From positions 2,542,001 through 2,606,000 of the forward strand of contig OU612073.1 in NCBI GenBank assembly GCA_914767715.1: DNA of 64,000 bases. Reading direction: 5' to 3'. Every line of letters begins with the position of its first letter. Position 1 is the stretch's first letter. Below the pieces are notes generated by a model that did not search any database, was not told where the DNA came from, and worked only from the letters and a program-made list of their open reading frames with translations. The position numbers and the translations under genes are program-made. Origin of the DNA: Membranipora membranacea (taxonomy: Eukaryota > Bryozoa > Gymnolaemata > Cheilostomatida > Membraniporidae). Of the stretch, positions 12,873 through 27,400 are shown piece by piece.

Positions 12873-15800
12873 CGTGATTTCTAGTATTAGTGTGTCGTGT
12901 GATGACGGCCGTCTACAAGCTGAGGTAGTCAGGTCTGTGTATCCATTAGATTAGGATGAGGTATATCTGTTGACTGTGGTTAATTTTGAGCAAAGAGCTG
13001 TAATTTTGCTGATTCAACAAACGGGCTCCTCCGTTTTCTTCAACCTGCAAAAAACTCAATGTCATGAGGCAAAGTCACAAAACAATCTTCAGCCCTCATT
13101 ACACCAGATCTAATTTAGTCCAGGGTGACGTGTCAGTCCATTCTAAAGAAATTATCCACCGCATATCCAGACAAAATTGACCGCAATCGTCCCCTGGATA
13201 ACAATTTGCCGAGTTTAGCCGACAAGGATGTCCAGCTTTAATAAATGTCCCTGCATTACAGGCCTGTAGTTTAGGAAAAGTGGTTAGGGGAGGGGGGGGA
13301 ATCATTGAGGGTGTGAAGTCACACCAGGTTGGGTATAGTAGGCTCCTCCTTAATCCCCAGCCTCTAAAGCGTTTTAATGATATAAGTAGCAAATGGAAGT
13401 CCCAAATGAGCTGATCCTGAACTGGAAAATTCAATTTTAGCATTTTTAGGCCACTCTATTGAGGATTCTAGGGGAGGCAGAGCGTCCCTGCCTCCCCTAG
13501 AACTACGGGCCTTTAAGAATAGTAGCTAATCAGTGGCTGACACTACAAAGAGTAGAGTTAATTTATAATGACTCTCAAAACTCCCCGCAAGCTGACTTTG
13601 AGAGCACTCAATTATCTTGACAAGTATCCCTGGTCTACAAGACACAAACGATGAACAAAAAGTAGGGAACGCTGTTCTTAAAACGGATATTTCCTCCTAC
13701 ATCATACACAGACTATTCAAAACAAATTACTACAACGGACATTGTCTAAGACAATAGATCACAGTGCCCTACATTGATTTCAAGAGCATATTGTATTATA
13801 ATGGACTTAACGGAAAGAAAAACAGAAAATTTGATACCACATTTCAGGCGATTCATCCAGATTTCTTGGTTTCTAAGTTAACTGGATAACAGTGCAAATG
13901 TTGAGTAATTGAATTAGGACCTAGGATATGTACCATACCATTCAGGATAGTGTCACCCTAGTTTTTAACCCAGTTTTCAACCCCATGAAACTTGTAAGGG
14001 TTTGTGAAAATAGGTTTGATTTTTAAGATGCCATGGTGAATAGTTACTTTATGGAATCGAACAACACAAAGTAAGAGAATGCAGATCTATACCCAAATTA
14101 TATGTCTATTCTATCAATCAATCCCAAAATGAGATATTTAATATAATTTAGCTTACATTGACAGCTGCCTCAGTATTTGAACTCAATATAATTCCGTCCT
14201 GAACAGTGTTGAACTGAAATTTGAAATAATGTTATGAGAACTAACATATTATAGCCTTTTTAAAACAATGCGCAACTACTCTAAATGAGCTAAGGAAAAA
14301 CATCTAGTGCATTGTTTTTTCAAGTTAAAAATTCGGTGACAAACAATTTAATTGTCTTGAGGCTTTAAGTTCAATTAACCTTGATTTGTGGACAATTATG
14401 AATCCGTAGCCTAAACATTCGCCGGAAATCTGAGACCTAAATCATGTCGTCACAGCTAGTCGTAATGTAACACCTTAACTCGCACTAGTCAGTGTGTAAT
14501 CGATTACTCAGTGATTAGTGTATATCAGGACACGGTTATATTGTTGCTACAACTCTAGTAGTAACAATACAAAGCCCAAACCCACATTGGCAAAAGTGGA
14601 GATATATAGTAGCTAACCTCTCCTTGTTAGATTCTTGGAATCTACAGATGCAATTCATAGATGCCTAGATTGTATTGCCGTCACTTTGCAAGGCCCATCA
14701 CTCTTCAGATTTGAGGTGTCAGCTTACTTTCAGCTATCCCTGTTCTCGTTCTCAGTCTCAGCGATGGTTCATATAGTCTGGGTACAAAAATAGAGACGAT
14801 AATTAGACAAAGAAATTGCACAGGAAATGGCTGTGATAGTATTTTTTATCCCAAATGGCAAACTAAATAGAGCCAATAAATATGTGAGTTATTCTTCTGA
14901 GCATCAGCATAACATTCTGAATTATCTAATTAAGTAAATTAGATCGTTCATTCTTGAAAGCATTTCGCTGATATTCAATTATTAAGGGCTCGATAGCTTT
15001 TACTTTCATCACATAATGCTGTAAATATTTTGTGTTGAGCCTCTCCAAATTAATAAACAAATGTTTGTGAACATGTAAACATTATGTCTAATCGAGTATT
15101 AAAATGATGATATAACTCGTAACCAAAGCTGACACCCTTTGACTTTGAGATCATGGCAGGTTAAGCATCTAGCAGTTTCCGCACCACTACTGCCAAAGGA
15201 ACAGATGATGTGGTCAATACAGCCAGAATGGATTGATTGAATACCAGTAACCAGTACGTTCAGAACACACATGTTCCATAGACTGATCAAAACTTTTGAC
15301 AAAGTTCCTCATACCCAATAAAAGAAAGTTTGATTGCTAACAAATAACCCTTCATGAGATAGATTTGATCATGACTTCTTATAATATCTGATAATAACTA
15401 TTAATAGCGAATGTAACGACAACAGAACAAACCCCAGAGGAGAGAAGATCAAGTTAAATGAATTTATTTGATCGCACCATTTATCAGACATGACATAAGA
15501 TTTATCCGGTCATCCCAAGTGCTTTACTATCAATACTATAAAACTGAATTCCAGCTGTCGATCAGATCTTAACCCTGTATTTTAATAAACAGTCATCACG
15601 ACCAACATTGCAATGTAGTTGAATATAATATCCCACAATGCAATCACTATGGCATTACTGTGACTACAAGATAGACACCATCATGATCAATTGGCATTTT
15701 TGAATATCATAAGCCATGTTTGGCATCAAAATCTCCGTTTACATCTGAAATACCATATCTTTTTTAAATGCTAGTATTTCTTAGTTTAGGTTTAGGGTCT

Positions 15801-18449
15801 GCTCAACAATTATATTTAAAACGCATATTACGTAATAGACTTTTTGGTCCACTGTGCAAATATTTTAAGCTATTCAGAAAAATTTCCCAGATCAATGTTT
15901 TGCACTGAGTAGAGCGCATCCCATTAGCTATATTTATCATTCACAGCAGCAATTATGTTTATTATATATGTCTAGATATTATATTATTAAAAAAAGCTGC
16001 TCGTCTCAAATTTTGTACCAGAAAACTTTTCAATAATTACAACAAAAAAACAGTTACAAGAGTTCTGTGTTGCCAGATCTAGTCGTGCCAATCGCGTGTC
16101 AAACTCGGAGAACAGGTACATGTTAGAATAAACGTATATTATACATTTAATGTACCTGTTTTTACTCAATTAGGGGTTCATGTAATCTTACTCAATTATA
16201 GCATATCAGCAGCACTGCAATAAAAATATTAGGAATACTTCTGCAAACCTGCAAGTGAAAAATCGGGATAAAAACAATCAATGGCAGCTACAGGTATTTC
16301 AAACCCTTCATCATTTCACAACACTCCCTTCAACTATCAACAAAAAAATTTGTTATGAAGAACAAACAATTATCTATGCTTTCCTTACAAATTTAGCTGC
16401 AATTTTTTTTCAAAATTGTAAAGCCACATCTCTTACCTGTACACTAGCCGAGCTTGAAGTTTGTACCGAAATATTTAATATTAAGATCAAGAAATTGATA
16501 AATCCACAGCAATAAACTTCTGCTAAATACTCGATCAGTAAACGATTTGTTTGAACTGCCCTCTGATGTCATTGAGTTACACTGTTGTTTTATCGATAGT
16601 GCACAGCTATATTTTCTTACACTCCTCAGCTCACATGTTGTATGAAGTATAAAGTGTTTAGACATACAATCGTTCTGATTGGATGAAAGAACCTAGGAAA
16701 CAGGATTGATTCTGATTGGCCGGTGCATGCATTACATGCAGGCATGTTCAATGCATTGATTATTGAATTAAACAATATATATATATATATATATTGGTGT
16801 AAAAGGATTTATATGGTATTTCAATCATGGAGAATTATTGGAACAGCTAATCTAATGGGATAGATATTCTGTTCGTGCATTCAAAAATTGGAACTGTTTT
16901 TTTTTTAGCTGTGAAACATCAAGAACACTCCACCAAATTACCTACTAAAATAAATCTCCATTACGTTATCAGACCGTCTTGTAGATAAGGTTTCGGTGGC
17001 TTTAGCAAACCAGTGAGAATATAGAAGGATTGATCCTGGATGAGAAAGAAGGATAATGGATGAAGCAGTCTTAGGTGTATGGTTGAACTAGTCAGTATTA
17101 TAAATGTTTTGCACTCTATGGATACCACGATGCACTCACTACCGAAGGAGTCACTTAATTTTTAAATTAAAATACTTTTTTGAGAATGAGGTAGCTGTCA
17201 AGTTTTCGAGTCAAGTTCATTGATTCGAGTTCAAATATCTGCTGCATTAGCTACTAACCCATATTGGTACGGTGTGGATCAAGTCAAACATGAGTTATCT
17301 TACCTTTTTCAAGGGAAAAGTAATTCTTCGTAGTACGGCTGTCTGCTTACAGAGTGCAGTTTCATATAGCACACAAACTTGTGGATTTGTCCCTTTTATC
17401 TGTGTGAATAATTAGCTTGTGGTATCTTCAACAGGCACTCCTCAAGCATAGTCAGTAAGATAATTCTTTCAAAAAGCATTTAATTCAAAACTTTCGATCA
17501 TAGACATCAAATTGCAGGATCGCAGGAATGAAGATTATTGGCATGAGGCTGACCTGTAATGGTGGAAATTACATCTCCTTCATATCTTTGGATGATAAGA
17601 AAATTTTGTGAAGTAGTTTTAACAACCTATTCATGAGATACTGCCTCATCTTCAGCGTGAGATAGCGTCGTGTTTTTAGAGTTGACTACATATAGTATCG
17701 ATAACAAGTTTAATCTAGCATCTAATGGTTAAAAAGCCTGCATGACTAAGAAATAAAGTCAGCAAGATCTTTAACATTTATGCATGTTTTGGTTTTAGCT
17801 GATTGATTCATCCACTAAGAGCTGACTGTAAATTTGAGGTTTTTAGTTGAATATTGTTGTTTTTGGGGATTCACTATAGAGAATATATTGTGTTATACAG
17901 AAAAAAAGACAAAGCTTCAATCACCCATCGCAGATTTTTGTTTTATTATTCTACTCTGTCATTCAACACAAGTAATATGGAATAATCAGAAATATGTTAA
18001 TGTAGATACATTTATTTCTCATAATATCAGTTTACCATCTTGAGGTCCCCTCATACACGCATGTCATGCATAAAATGAAAGATTTATACCAGCAATGGGC
18101 AATGTGAATGATAAAGATAGAGATGGAATAGAATCTAGACAGAAAAATATCCCATTTGGCTTCCAAATAGACCATATGTATCTAATGTTTGTAAGCAGTC
18201 TAGCAAAGTGCTTTGCAAAAATTCCAAACTCTCAGAATGGTATGATCTAAAATCAACCAGAACTCGACAGAGGCACCTGTATAAGACTAAGGTAAAGGTA
18301 AGGGTAAAGGTAAATGTATCAATGATAAAGGTGAAAATTGATGCTTTTGCGCAATCGTTTCTCAAAAAAGGAGAGGAATTACAATGGCCTACAATAAATA
18401 TAAAATTTTATCTAAATAAATAACTCTTAGCCTTTTACATCCTACAGTG
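12873..18449. other. Intergenic region between receptor A and receptor B
   Basis: No convincing exon seen on either strand. The part nearest 12872 should hold the 5' UTR and promoter of receptor A; the part nearest 18449 should hold the 3' UTR of receptor B. TTTATT at 18011-18016 (AATAAA on the minus strand) is one possible polyadenylation signal. The region also contains an inverted-repeat element near 13.26-13.51 kb and a TA dinucleotide run at about 16775-16795. Short open frames here lack splice context and recognisable motifs. Confidence 0.6.
13259..13512. mobile_element. Inverted-repeat (MITE-like) element with a strong terminal hairpin
   Basis: The left end (GGCCTGTAGTTTAGG, from about 13261) is an imperfect reverse complement of the right end (CCTAGAACTACGGGCC). 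Inside the right part, TTCTAGGGGAGGCAG (13466-13480) pairs perfectly with CTGCCTCCCCTAGAA (13488-13502) across a 7-nt loop. The size fits a small non-autonomous DNA transposon. No clear target duplication was seen. Confidence 0.45.
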
Positions 18450-21400
18450 TCAGATATCGGAAGCTTGCGAGTTCACCAGATAATCATCATCACCGTCCAC
18501 TATATGTAGAGTATTTCTTGTATTATTCTCTGACTTCTCATTGATCCTGAGTACCTTGACTGGCTTCTCTGACGCTCCCCAACATTTAAACGCAAAGGTG
18601 CAATCATCCTCTATCTCGTGACACAGATTTTGCTGGAAGAAAAGTTAAAAAGTATACAATTAGGAATTCTGTCCAATTAATATACTGTCAAAATAATTTG
18701 AAATATAAACTCACCTTGACGACATGACATCAGTTGCCCAATACAGTCACATCAACTTTTTCAGGGTGATATATGGCAATATGATACTAGGATACTAGGA
18801 TGTGTTTTGTACCTGAAGGAATGAAACTTCATACATAGAAATTCCAGAGATATTATGAAATATTCCAAATATCCCAGAGGGCAGGTTGTGAAAAACCTCT
18901 GTCTAGGATTATATTGTCTGCCAAATAAAAAGTGTATATATAAGGATCATAATTGAATGAGACAAAATTCAGCATATTTGATTATAACAAATCAAAAATG
19001 TAAGTTTTGATATACCTTATCAGTTTTGCTGTTGACGAGGGCATTGATGAGGAATTCTACAACAGCCATAACAAGCGATAGTACGAGTCCGGCGGCCAAT
19101 ATAACAAACATACCACCGAGGTTATCCATACCAAGCTTAGCAGCGTTCAGAGAGGACTGGCTCTGATCACCGCCCTGATCCTGACAGCTCTCTGTCGGCT
19201 GTATCATATGGGAATATATCATATATCATATATCATTTATCATATCATATATCATATAGGAATATATCATATAGGAATATATCATATATCATATATCAGA
19301 GGGAAAAGGTGCATAATTGGAAAATGGTATTTGCATGATGAGATAATTTTTCAATGAGAATCAGAGCTATCCCTCTTACATGGTGGTCGTTGATCTGGCA
19401 AGGCTTTGGCTCAGACATGTATATAGTTTGGCTACTCATTCATGATCAGCCACAGAATCACAACCCGTTAACAAGTTAAAGCATCATACAAATTATAAAA
19501 AAATGTGTGAATTCAGAAGCAAATAAACAGACCAAATCCATTAACTACTGAGGCAGTCATTGTTACTCCAGCCAGCACATAGTTCAGTAGCCAGTCTTGG
19601 CAAGGTTGCGAAGATAGGCTACTAGTTCAGATGCTAATTCATGGTCAGCCATAGGAAGACCTCACTACGACCATCTTTGCAAGTTTTAGTTTCATGCAAG
19701 TGATAAAAATTAATAATATTCAGAAACCGACAAATGTTTTGTTTCTAAAAACTAGACTTAGTCGTAACTGAGGCAATGGATCATAATTCACTTTTAAGTA
19801 GTGAACTCACATTCTTCCACCATTTCTTGTAGAGATTCAACAGCACTTGATTCTCATTTAGACTAAGGATCGCATTGGAGAGTTTGTCTCGATAGGGGGA
19901 GTCTTTAGGCACCCCTATACCATAACCTTTACTATCTAGCTCTCCGCCGACCTCCATCAGATCACAGTGCTGCGATAGCTGATACCTCAGAGGTATAGAT
20001 TCCATCAGATAAGCGTACCTTAGTAAGATATCAGTAATTCTTTTGTGAAATGGGAGCTCAATGAAAAAAAAACTTATCTGAGAACAAAAACCTTGACTAA
20101 GCATTTGGAGTGTGAAACCACAAATTTATCGCCAGATACAAGCGTGAAGACATTCTCATATGTCCGCTGAAATTGGGAAGTCCCCAGTTACGATGACTTC
20201 AAGCCACAGAGATATCACTAAATAGTAAGAAGGGAAACTCGCTCAATGTAGGGTTGTATTCTGTTGATTTTCAGGGAATATTTGACCAATCTGACTGACA
20301 CCAGTGGACTTAACTACTTATTTGCTAGTGGCAGACTTTGTGTTCAGGCTCACTACTTACTTGCCAGTTGTGACTTTATTGATACCCAGTTCACTCTTGT
20401 TCACAAACCCATCCTGATTCTGACTCATGAAATTCCACATCTTCTGATAGGTTGTAATATTTGACTCCTGAAAACATAAGAAACAGTGATAACCCTTTAA
20501 GTTTAGAATCTCTCAAATTGTGTTGTAGAGAGGTGCATCTTTGAGCTTTCAGACAAGAGTTATTTATAAGTGCAAGGTGTTGCTCTGTAAAGTGAAGTGA
20601 GAAGCATCCTGTTGTCAACAATCCCTTTAGATGGGATTTTATCCGGATGAATTGAACATGGCAAAGTTTGAGTACTAAACCTGATATTAGATTCTAAGTA
20701 TTATTCCCTTCAAACCCGCTGTAAAATAAGGAATAATTTCACTTCGACCTTGAAGAAGCTGTAGGTCGATCCTCCATATTGGCAGCCATATTTGATGGCC
20801 GTCTGCTGAGCGAGGTCGTCAGCGTTAGTGATCGGTGTAGTCATTCTAGTCTTAGTAAGGAAGGCAGCGAGGTTAGCTGTGTATGAGCTGACAAGTATCA
20901 GAGTAAAGAACCACCAGACACCAGCTATCATACGGGTAGAGGAGGCTCGAGGAGCTATCTCAGTACCTGTCACGAGTGTACGGTGAGAAAGTCATGGAAT
21001 TCCACTACCAGTTATCCTGGCAGATTTTGAGCATTTGATCCGCCTCAATATAATAAACTCATTGGAAAGGTGTCTATTTTTTCAATAACACACAACCTCG
21101 CAGTTATATTTGAGGTGAGAATTGTCTGTGAAAATGTTTAATTCAAACACCATCTTCAGCGCATCCTGCAACAATAGATTACCCAGTGAGATTACCAGTA
21201 CACACATAGTATGTATACATATATGAATCTGTATACATATATGAATTTGTATAGATAAATGACTTTGCATACATAAATGACACTGTATACATATGCATAT
21301 GTACACATACAGATACATACATCTATATGTAATGTAGCTTACCTTGCTGCATCAGAGATCCTATAGTGAACCAGAAACAGTTGAGTAGAGTAAACTGATT

Positions 21401-24400
21401 CTCCACTGTGTCTGAGCTGGGGTTACACGGGTGTGGGTTAGCCCATTCATACGGGCTTACTCTGTAAAATATGAGAGAGAAATGATGCCATCGGTCTCTC
21501 GGTGTAGAGTTAAAAAGAATGGCCATAAAATCAAATATTTTTTGGAGTAACATCATTTAAAAAATTTATCAAACTTTATCTACTTTCAAGATGACGATTC
21601 AGCTCCACAAAGAACGAAACCTGAATAACAGGTAGCATATTTATAAGCATGCTATCTAGTTTTTGTGCATACATAAAGAATGAGGGTCACACTACATTAA
21701 ATTCGTTTATTCACGTATAACTGCTCCATTGTCAACCCCATGGTTTCTGGGAGAGTTGCAATGAATTCTTATCTCTACCTGGCCACCAAGAAGAGCAGTA
21801 TGCTGACAAACGCGTAGGCTCCGATAAGAAGCATCCATATACGATCATCCAGAGGTCTGAGGAACGAGAACAGGTGAGGTGGCTCCGCTACTGGTCTCTT
21901 AAACAGTATACTTATACCTGAAAATAAAGAGAAGGAAAGAATATATACTGCATGTATACTACGTATAGCTGCTCTCTTCTTTCTTGTCTAATGCTCTATC
22001 CTATACTCTCAACTCTACCGTTTTGGATATCAGAGAGTTTTTGTTGTCATTTGACACCACAGACTTAATAATAAACCTAGACAGGACACCATATACAGCT
22101 GAAGTGAAGCACGTAATTGTGGTTCGACATAACGTCATTGGAAGGTGTAGAAGCTGTTCAGGATAAGCTTCTAAATCTCCTGTAATTTTCAAACTCAAAA
22201 TCCGATCAAAATTGATGGAGTTATCGACAAAAAACCTGGATTTTGGACAATCAACCAATGATAGCATCATTGTTTCTACACCTACCAATGTCGTTACGTC
22301 GTCCACAAATAAATGCCTCAGCGCCTCAATGCTAATGCTCCATATAGTGTCCTGCCTAGGTTTATTATTAAGTCTATGTTTGACACTCTGCCAGTGAAGG
22401 CCGATTTCATCTCTAATTGCCACAGACATGTATGCGGTGACAAATATTATATATAGATTATATATAAATATTATCGTTAGACTTTTCTAGCATCCCAGAT
22501 ACAATATGCTAAGCCATTCACCTGTAGTAAATAATATTTATATCACTATCACTCACCGACATTCATGAAAGGTTTGGTGAAGTCAATAACTTTGGATCTG
22601 TCAAAGTTAATCGTCAAATCTCCAAGTGCCATGTCAGCTCTCTAAACAAACAAAAACGTCTTGAGATACAAATTTTGTCAGATGGTAACTTGACAAAGCA
22701 ATATCATGGAGAAATTTGTTTATAAAGTTCAAATGTCAGTTGCGACTTACAACAACTTGTTTGAGTTATTAAACCTTTTCGTAATTAACAATGGTCATGG
22801 ACGGTTGTGCAAAGACACCATCATAAAGTTACTAACATTTGGCATTATGTCTATTCACTCAGAGAATTAAAAAGAGACGAAACTCAGAACTGGCAACTGT
22901 CATGACCAACATGGCAGAATGACAGGTGTCAGCAGGTGACTCACGTTAGTCATAAGCATGCCAATCATACCACTCCATGATCCATTAGGAAGCTCAGCGC
23001 CTGTCAGATTATCGGGCACCTGCTTATATTGATATGTCCAGTTACGACTCTCAGCTAGAGCCTGCATCATATCGATAGCAAATCCTTCAAACCTCTCATT
23101 ACCTGTCACTGGAACATACAACGAGGCTCAGTGAAAAGGAACTAAATTGGAATGAAAACATGGGTCAATAAAGTTAGGAGATTGTTTTATGTATATGAGA
23201 AACTAGAAATTTCAATGCTACACTTTGTTGAGAAAAAGAATTATGTGAGCAACTGAGCACCAGCCAGACAGCCAACGGGAAAGTGATTGAATATCTTTTA
23301 ATCTGCTGTCTTATTTGTTGCGACTTCATAAATCCATTTTTAGCCAACTAGGTCTAGTTGAACCCTATCATATAGGTGATTATCAGATGTCTTGTCATGT
23401 TTTTTTCATTATGGAAAGCGTTAGCATTCATCATTTGAAATGGGAGTGGACAACTCATTCAAAACGGGAGCGGATAACTTATAAGAAAAAATATGGGAAC
23501 ATAGTGTTATCATATTGGTTTGCACACACAACAAATTCAGTTTTAAAACTTTCAGGTAATCAAGAAACATTGAAAATACTTACAATTGACTCCTTCTCTC
23601 AGCATAACAAATGGCTGCTCCTGAGGTAAAAAAAGAGTAACGCTCAGAGTCTCTCATCTACTGAGATTTTAAACAAACACACAACTCGGTCAAACTATCT
23701 GAACTAAACCTTTGCTTATTATTCATCTATTCAGATGTCACAGTTACTTTGATTCAATAATCTAGTCCTTGTTTGGACGTATCACTTATGAATTGAATTT
23801 GTGATAGCAGCTGGACATAGTACCTGCTTCCAGTATCAATCCCATCTAGTTATTTAGCAGCTTTGACAGTTTGAGAAACCCTTTGGTTTCAGTGCCTCAA
23901 TACAAGCTTGTCAATTTTACTTTTAAAATTATGAAGTTAACCTGTTGTGATAAACTTACCAGCTTAACAACGATTAGAAGCTTTTTAGTCTCCATATCTT
24001 TCTGTATCTCAAGTTGTCTCCTCTCGTATGATTTGGTAATATTGAGACGAGCCAATGAGGAGTCAGCATTGGGAGTCCATCGTCCGACCTAAAACATGAA
24101 ATATACAGACAGGTTTAAACTCCAGGCCTATTTGCATGTTACCTTAGTTAACATTACAACAATTACTATACAAAAGACCAATATAAACTTTTGCGTTGAG
24201 CCGCAAAATGTTTTTGAGCTGAGATATTTTAGGTGTAATACAATGAAGTACTACTTCTTTAATTAAAATGTGTCTTCTGGCGATGTCATAGTGGCAAATG
24301 ATACACGATTTGGCTTGCTGTTTAATCACTTCTGGAAAGGAGGGGGGACAGTTGCAATATGTCGTCAGAAGTTTTCCTAAATTTAACCAACCATCCACAG

Positions 24401-27400
24401 ATATGGCGCATCTACCAAAAGTATAAGTTTAGTCTCAGCTCATACCAGTTGTATAGCGCCATCTGTATCATACTCTATCAGATCCAGACCCACATCCAAC
24501 CTCCTGCCTCCTCTCTTCTTACCATTACTAGTTAGTTTACCTTCTAGTGTTATATTACTAGTCAGTCCGCTATATTTTACCTAAATTATACAATATCAAA
24601 CAGGTTAATTGATAATTTATTTTCAAATTTCAAATTGAAATGGATCTATGAGTGTGGTAATGAGGCTAGTAATTGTTACCTGAAGTCTCTCTACCTGGGG
24701 GCAGACATCAATATATTTATTGCATAAGCAGAGTAATAAGTTAAAAGGGTAAGTTGTCCTCTCGCTGAAGTTGTGAGGATAAATCTTGAAGGATTAAGGA
24801 TTACTTCCTGCTATGATCAGTGTGAGGTATACTGAATAACCAAGTTGTGGTGGGATAAGAAACTATGGACATAGAGCCTTATTGAATGAGGTAACTTATT
24901 TAGGTAACAGAATAAAAGAAGATGGGCTGAGAGTTTCTTTTGTCTAGGGTTTTGTAAACCCCCTCATCATCACTGCCAAAAATAACAGAACAATTACAAA
25001 GTGAATGAGAGCTGATTACCTTGAGTAACTCCTGGAAGAAGTCATCACCAAACTCCCACTGCGTCTGAGGGACTCCGTACTCACATGTGAAGGCTTTCGT
25101 GGCCAGACGTCGAGATTTAGTGGTGAAATAATTCTCTATGGCTCGAGCATAGAACATCACAGAATCAATAATCAATGAGTTGTGACTCTTTAAAAAATTC
25201 ATAGCAATGGACTAAGTAAAATTGTATTTATGAATAAGATACATTTCATTGGATCACGAATCTGCGACAAATTATCGAATTGAAAGCGCTGAATAACTTT
25301 TTACGCTCCATCTAGATCTATGGTAAGTCCAGGTAGGAAGTGTAGTACATACCAAAAAAGAGTAAAGTTTTGCAAAAGGAAAACTATGCATTCCAAGCAG
25401 GCTCGAAATAATTAAATAATTGCTAGCTAATATTTACTCAACCTGATACTTTGCATAAACTCCAATGTTAGCTAGCGTAAATTTGTGCTAGCTAACATTT
25501 ACTCACCACCAAATTAGTTAAACCAAACTCCAGCTAATATTGATACCTCTAAGGTTGTATGAGAGTCCATAGATATATCCATAGTGTCTGGTTGTATAAC
25601 ATCACATTATGACTCACACTGATCACATGATATATTATTGCATGTATATCTCTGATCTAGAGTGAACTAATTTATTAAGTGTGGAAACCATCACAATTTG
25701 GTGTAACGGCCTTTGTTAAATTTTATTAATAAGGGGTGTTTACATGTTAGGTACTGATACTAAATTGACTTTGCCGATCAAAGATACACATGTTAATAGT
25801 GTAGTCTTGATGGTCAGTGTGGTACAAAATAATACTACTAGGTACTTAACAGTGCTATCCACACACTGATTATGACTTACAAGTGAGACAGCGTTGATGT
25901 AGTGATCACTATGTTCCTTAGTCTCTTCTTCTACCTCTGAGTCATCATGTGTAGCTGTCTGATATCTCGTAGTCACATCTCTCATCATTTTAGTGTTCTG
26001 ATCGACGAGACGGAATCCCGTAATGTTCACTCCGCCGGTAGTAAACTCACTGATGTTCAGCGCTCCTAAATCCTATGTAAAATCATCAAAAATCTTGACA
26101 ATGCTAGAATAATTTTGCTCGTATTTGGATTTGTTTCCAGCAGTTAATGACATGGGGGAGGGGGGAGACTGTCAATAATGAATTAGTAAGACTATATAAT
26201 TAGATAGCAAGGCAGCATTTCTCAAAATTACCTCCCATTTATGAAAGGGCAATTTTGAAATACCTCATGGATGCCAAAATGACAGTAGATAACAAAAACG
26301 CTGCTGTTTGGGCATTTAACTGACAGGTTCCATTCAACTTTATATTACTCCCTTTGATACAAGACTGAATTCATCCCCTCTTTTTATTTTTTTCACCAAC
26401 ATTTACCGTTATTTCTTTGACATATTATGTAAAAAATTTTCCGCCAAATTAAAAGTGTATGATCAGATCATAAAGTCAGCACTTACCAGTGAAGTGAACA
26501 TGTAGTGATGGTATGTAGTCAGCAGACCCATAGCCGTAGCAGACTGAAGAAAAGACCTGATCTCATGTGAGTGGATATCCACTATGACATGTTTGTATGG
26601 CTGGTTATATCTAAGCTCTTTTAGGGTCTGCTCTATGTCCCTTAGCTCCCAAAATATTATATCAATCTTATCTTCTCGAGTACGATGCTGTAGAAAGTCC
26701 GCATTCAGTACTGACTTAATCCGAGGTAGCCCTGAAATAGCGTAAGAGGAAATACCTAGAAAGGTCTTAAAATGAAATAAAAGGAAATGAATTTGATTTA
26801 TGATTTTTCTACTTGCATTTGTCATGCAGTTTCAGGCTGGCAGTGTTTGTAATAGGTATCATATCAATATCAGAGTTATTTTACAACTTTAAAAAAAAAA
26901 CTGTTTGATTGTAGTATCGAGTCAGATGTAAATGGCTCAAATTCTGGTCAAATATGCATAATTAAAGCAGGAGAGGTATACACCCGAGGGTGCTGGGGGC
27001 TGGAACAATCAACAATGAAAGCTCCCCCAGTGGGGCTCGAACCCACAACTCCTGCGGCACTAATCGCCTGGCAGTGAATAGCAAGCGCGCTAACCAATTG
27101 CGCCATCTCACCATCCCCAAAAAAGAATGGGTCGATGGCGCTAATAAAAAATTAATTGGCCGAAACCTGATGCACAAGATGTCAATACAACAAGATAGTT
27201 TAGTCAGTATGATCTAACAGTAAAAGACAGAACAGCGCAGAGGAGATCATAATGTTCTTTCTAAAAAGATGACACCGACAGTCCGACATATGATACCTTC
27301 CAAATACTGAACCATGACATTGTGTATTGTCTTTGATATGGGCACAAACCTTCAGTACCGCTATAGAGAACAGCCACATTTCTCCATCTGAATACATCAA

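Noticed and set aside
13099-13443. 114-codon minus-strand open frame upstream of receptor A
   Set aside because: No domain or splice support, and it overlaps the inverted-repeat element.
22001-22429. 142-codon minus-strand open frame in a receptor B intron
   Set aside because: It runs across both arms of an inverted repeat and has no recognisable domain; best explained by the foldback element.
27040-27116. Functional tRNA gene on the minus strand
   Set aside because: A and B boxes are present but the segment between them is too long and cannot fold as a cloverleaf; related tails occur elsewhere, so it is a SINE.
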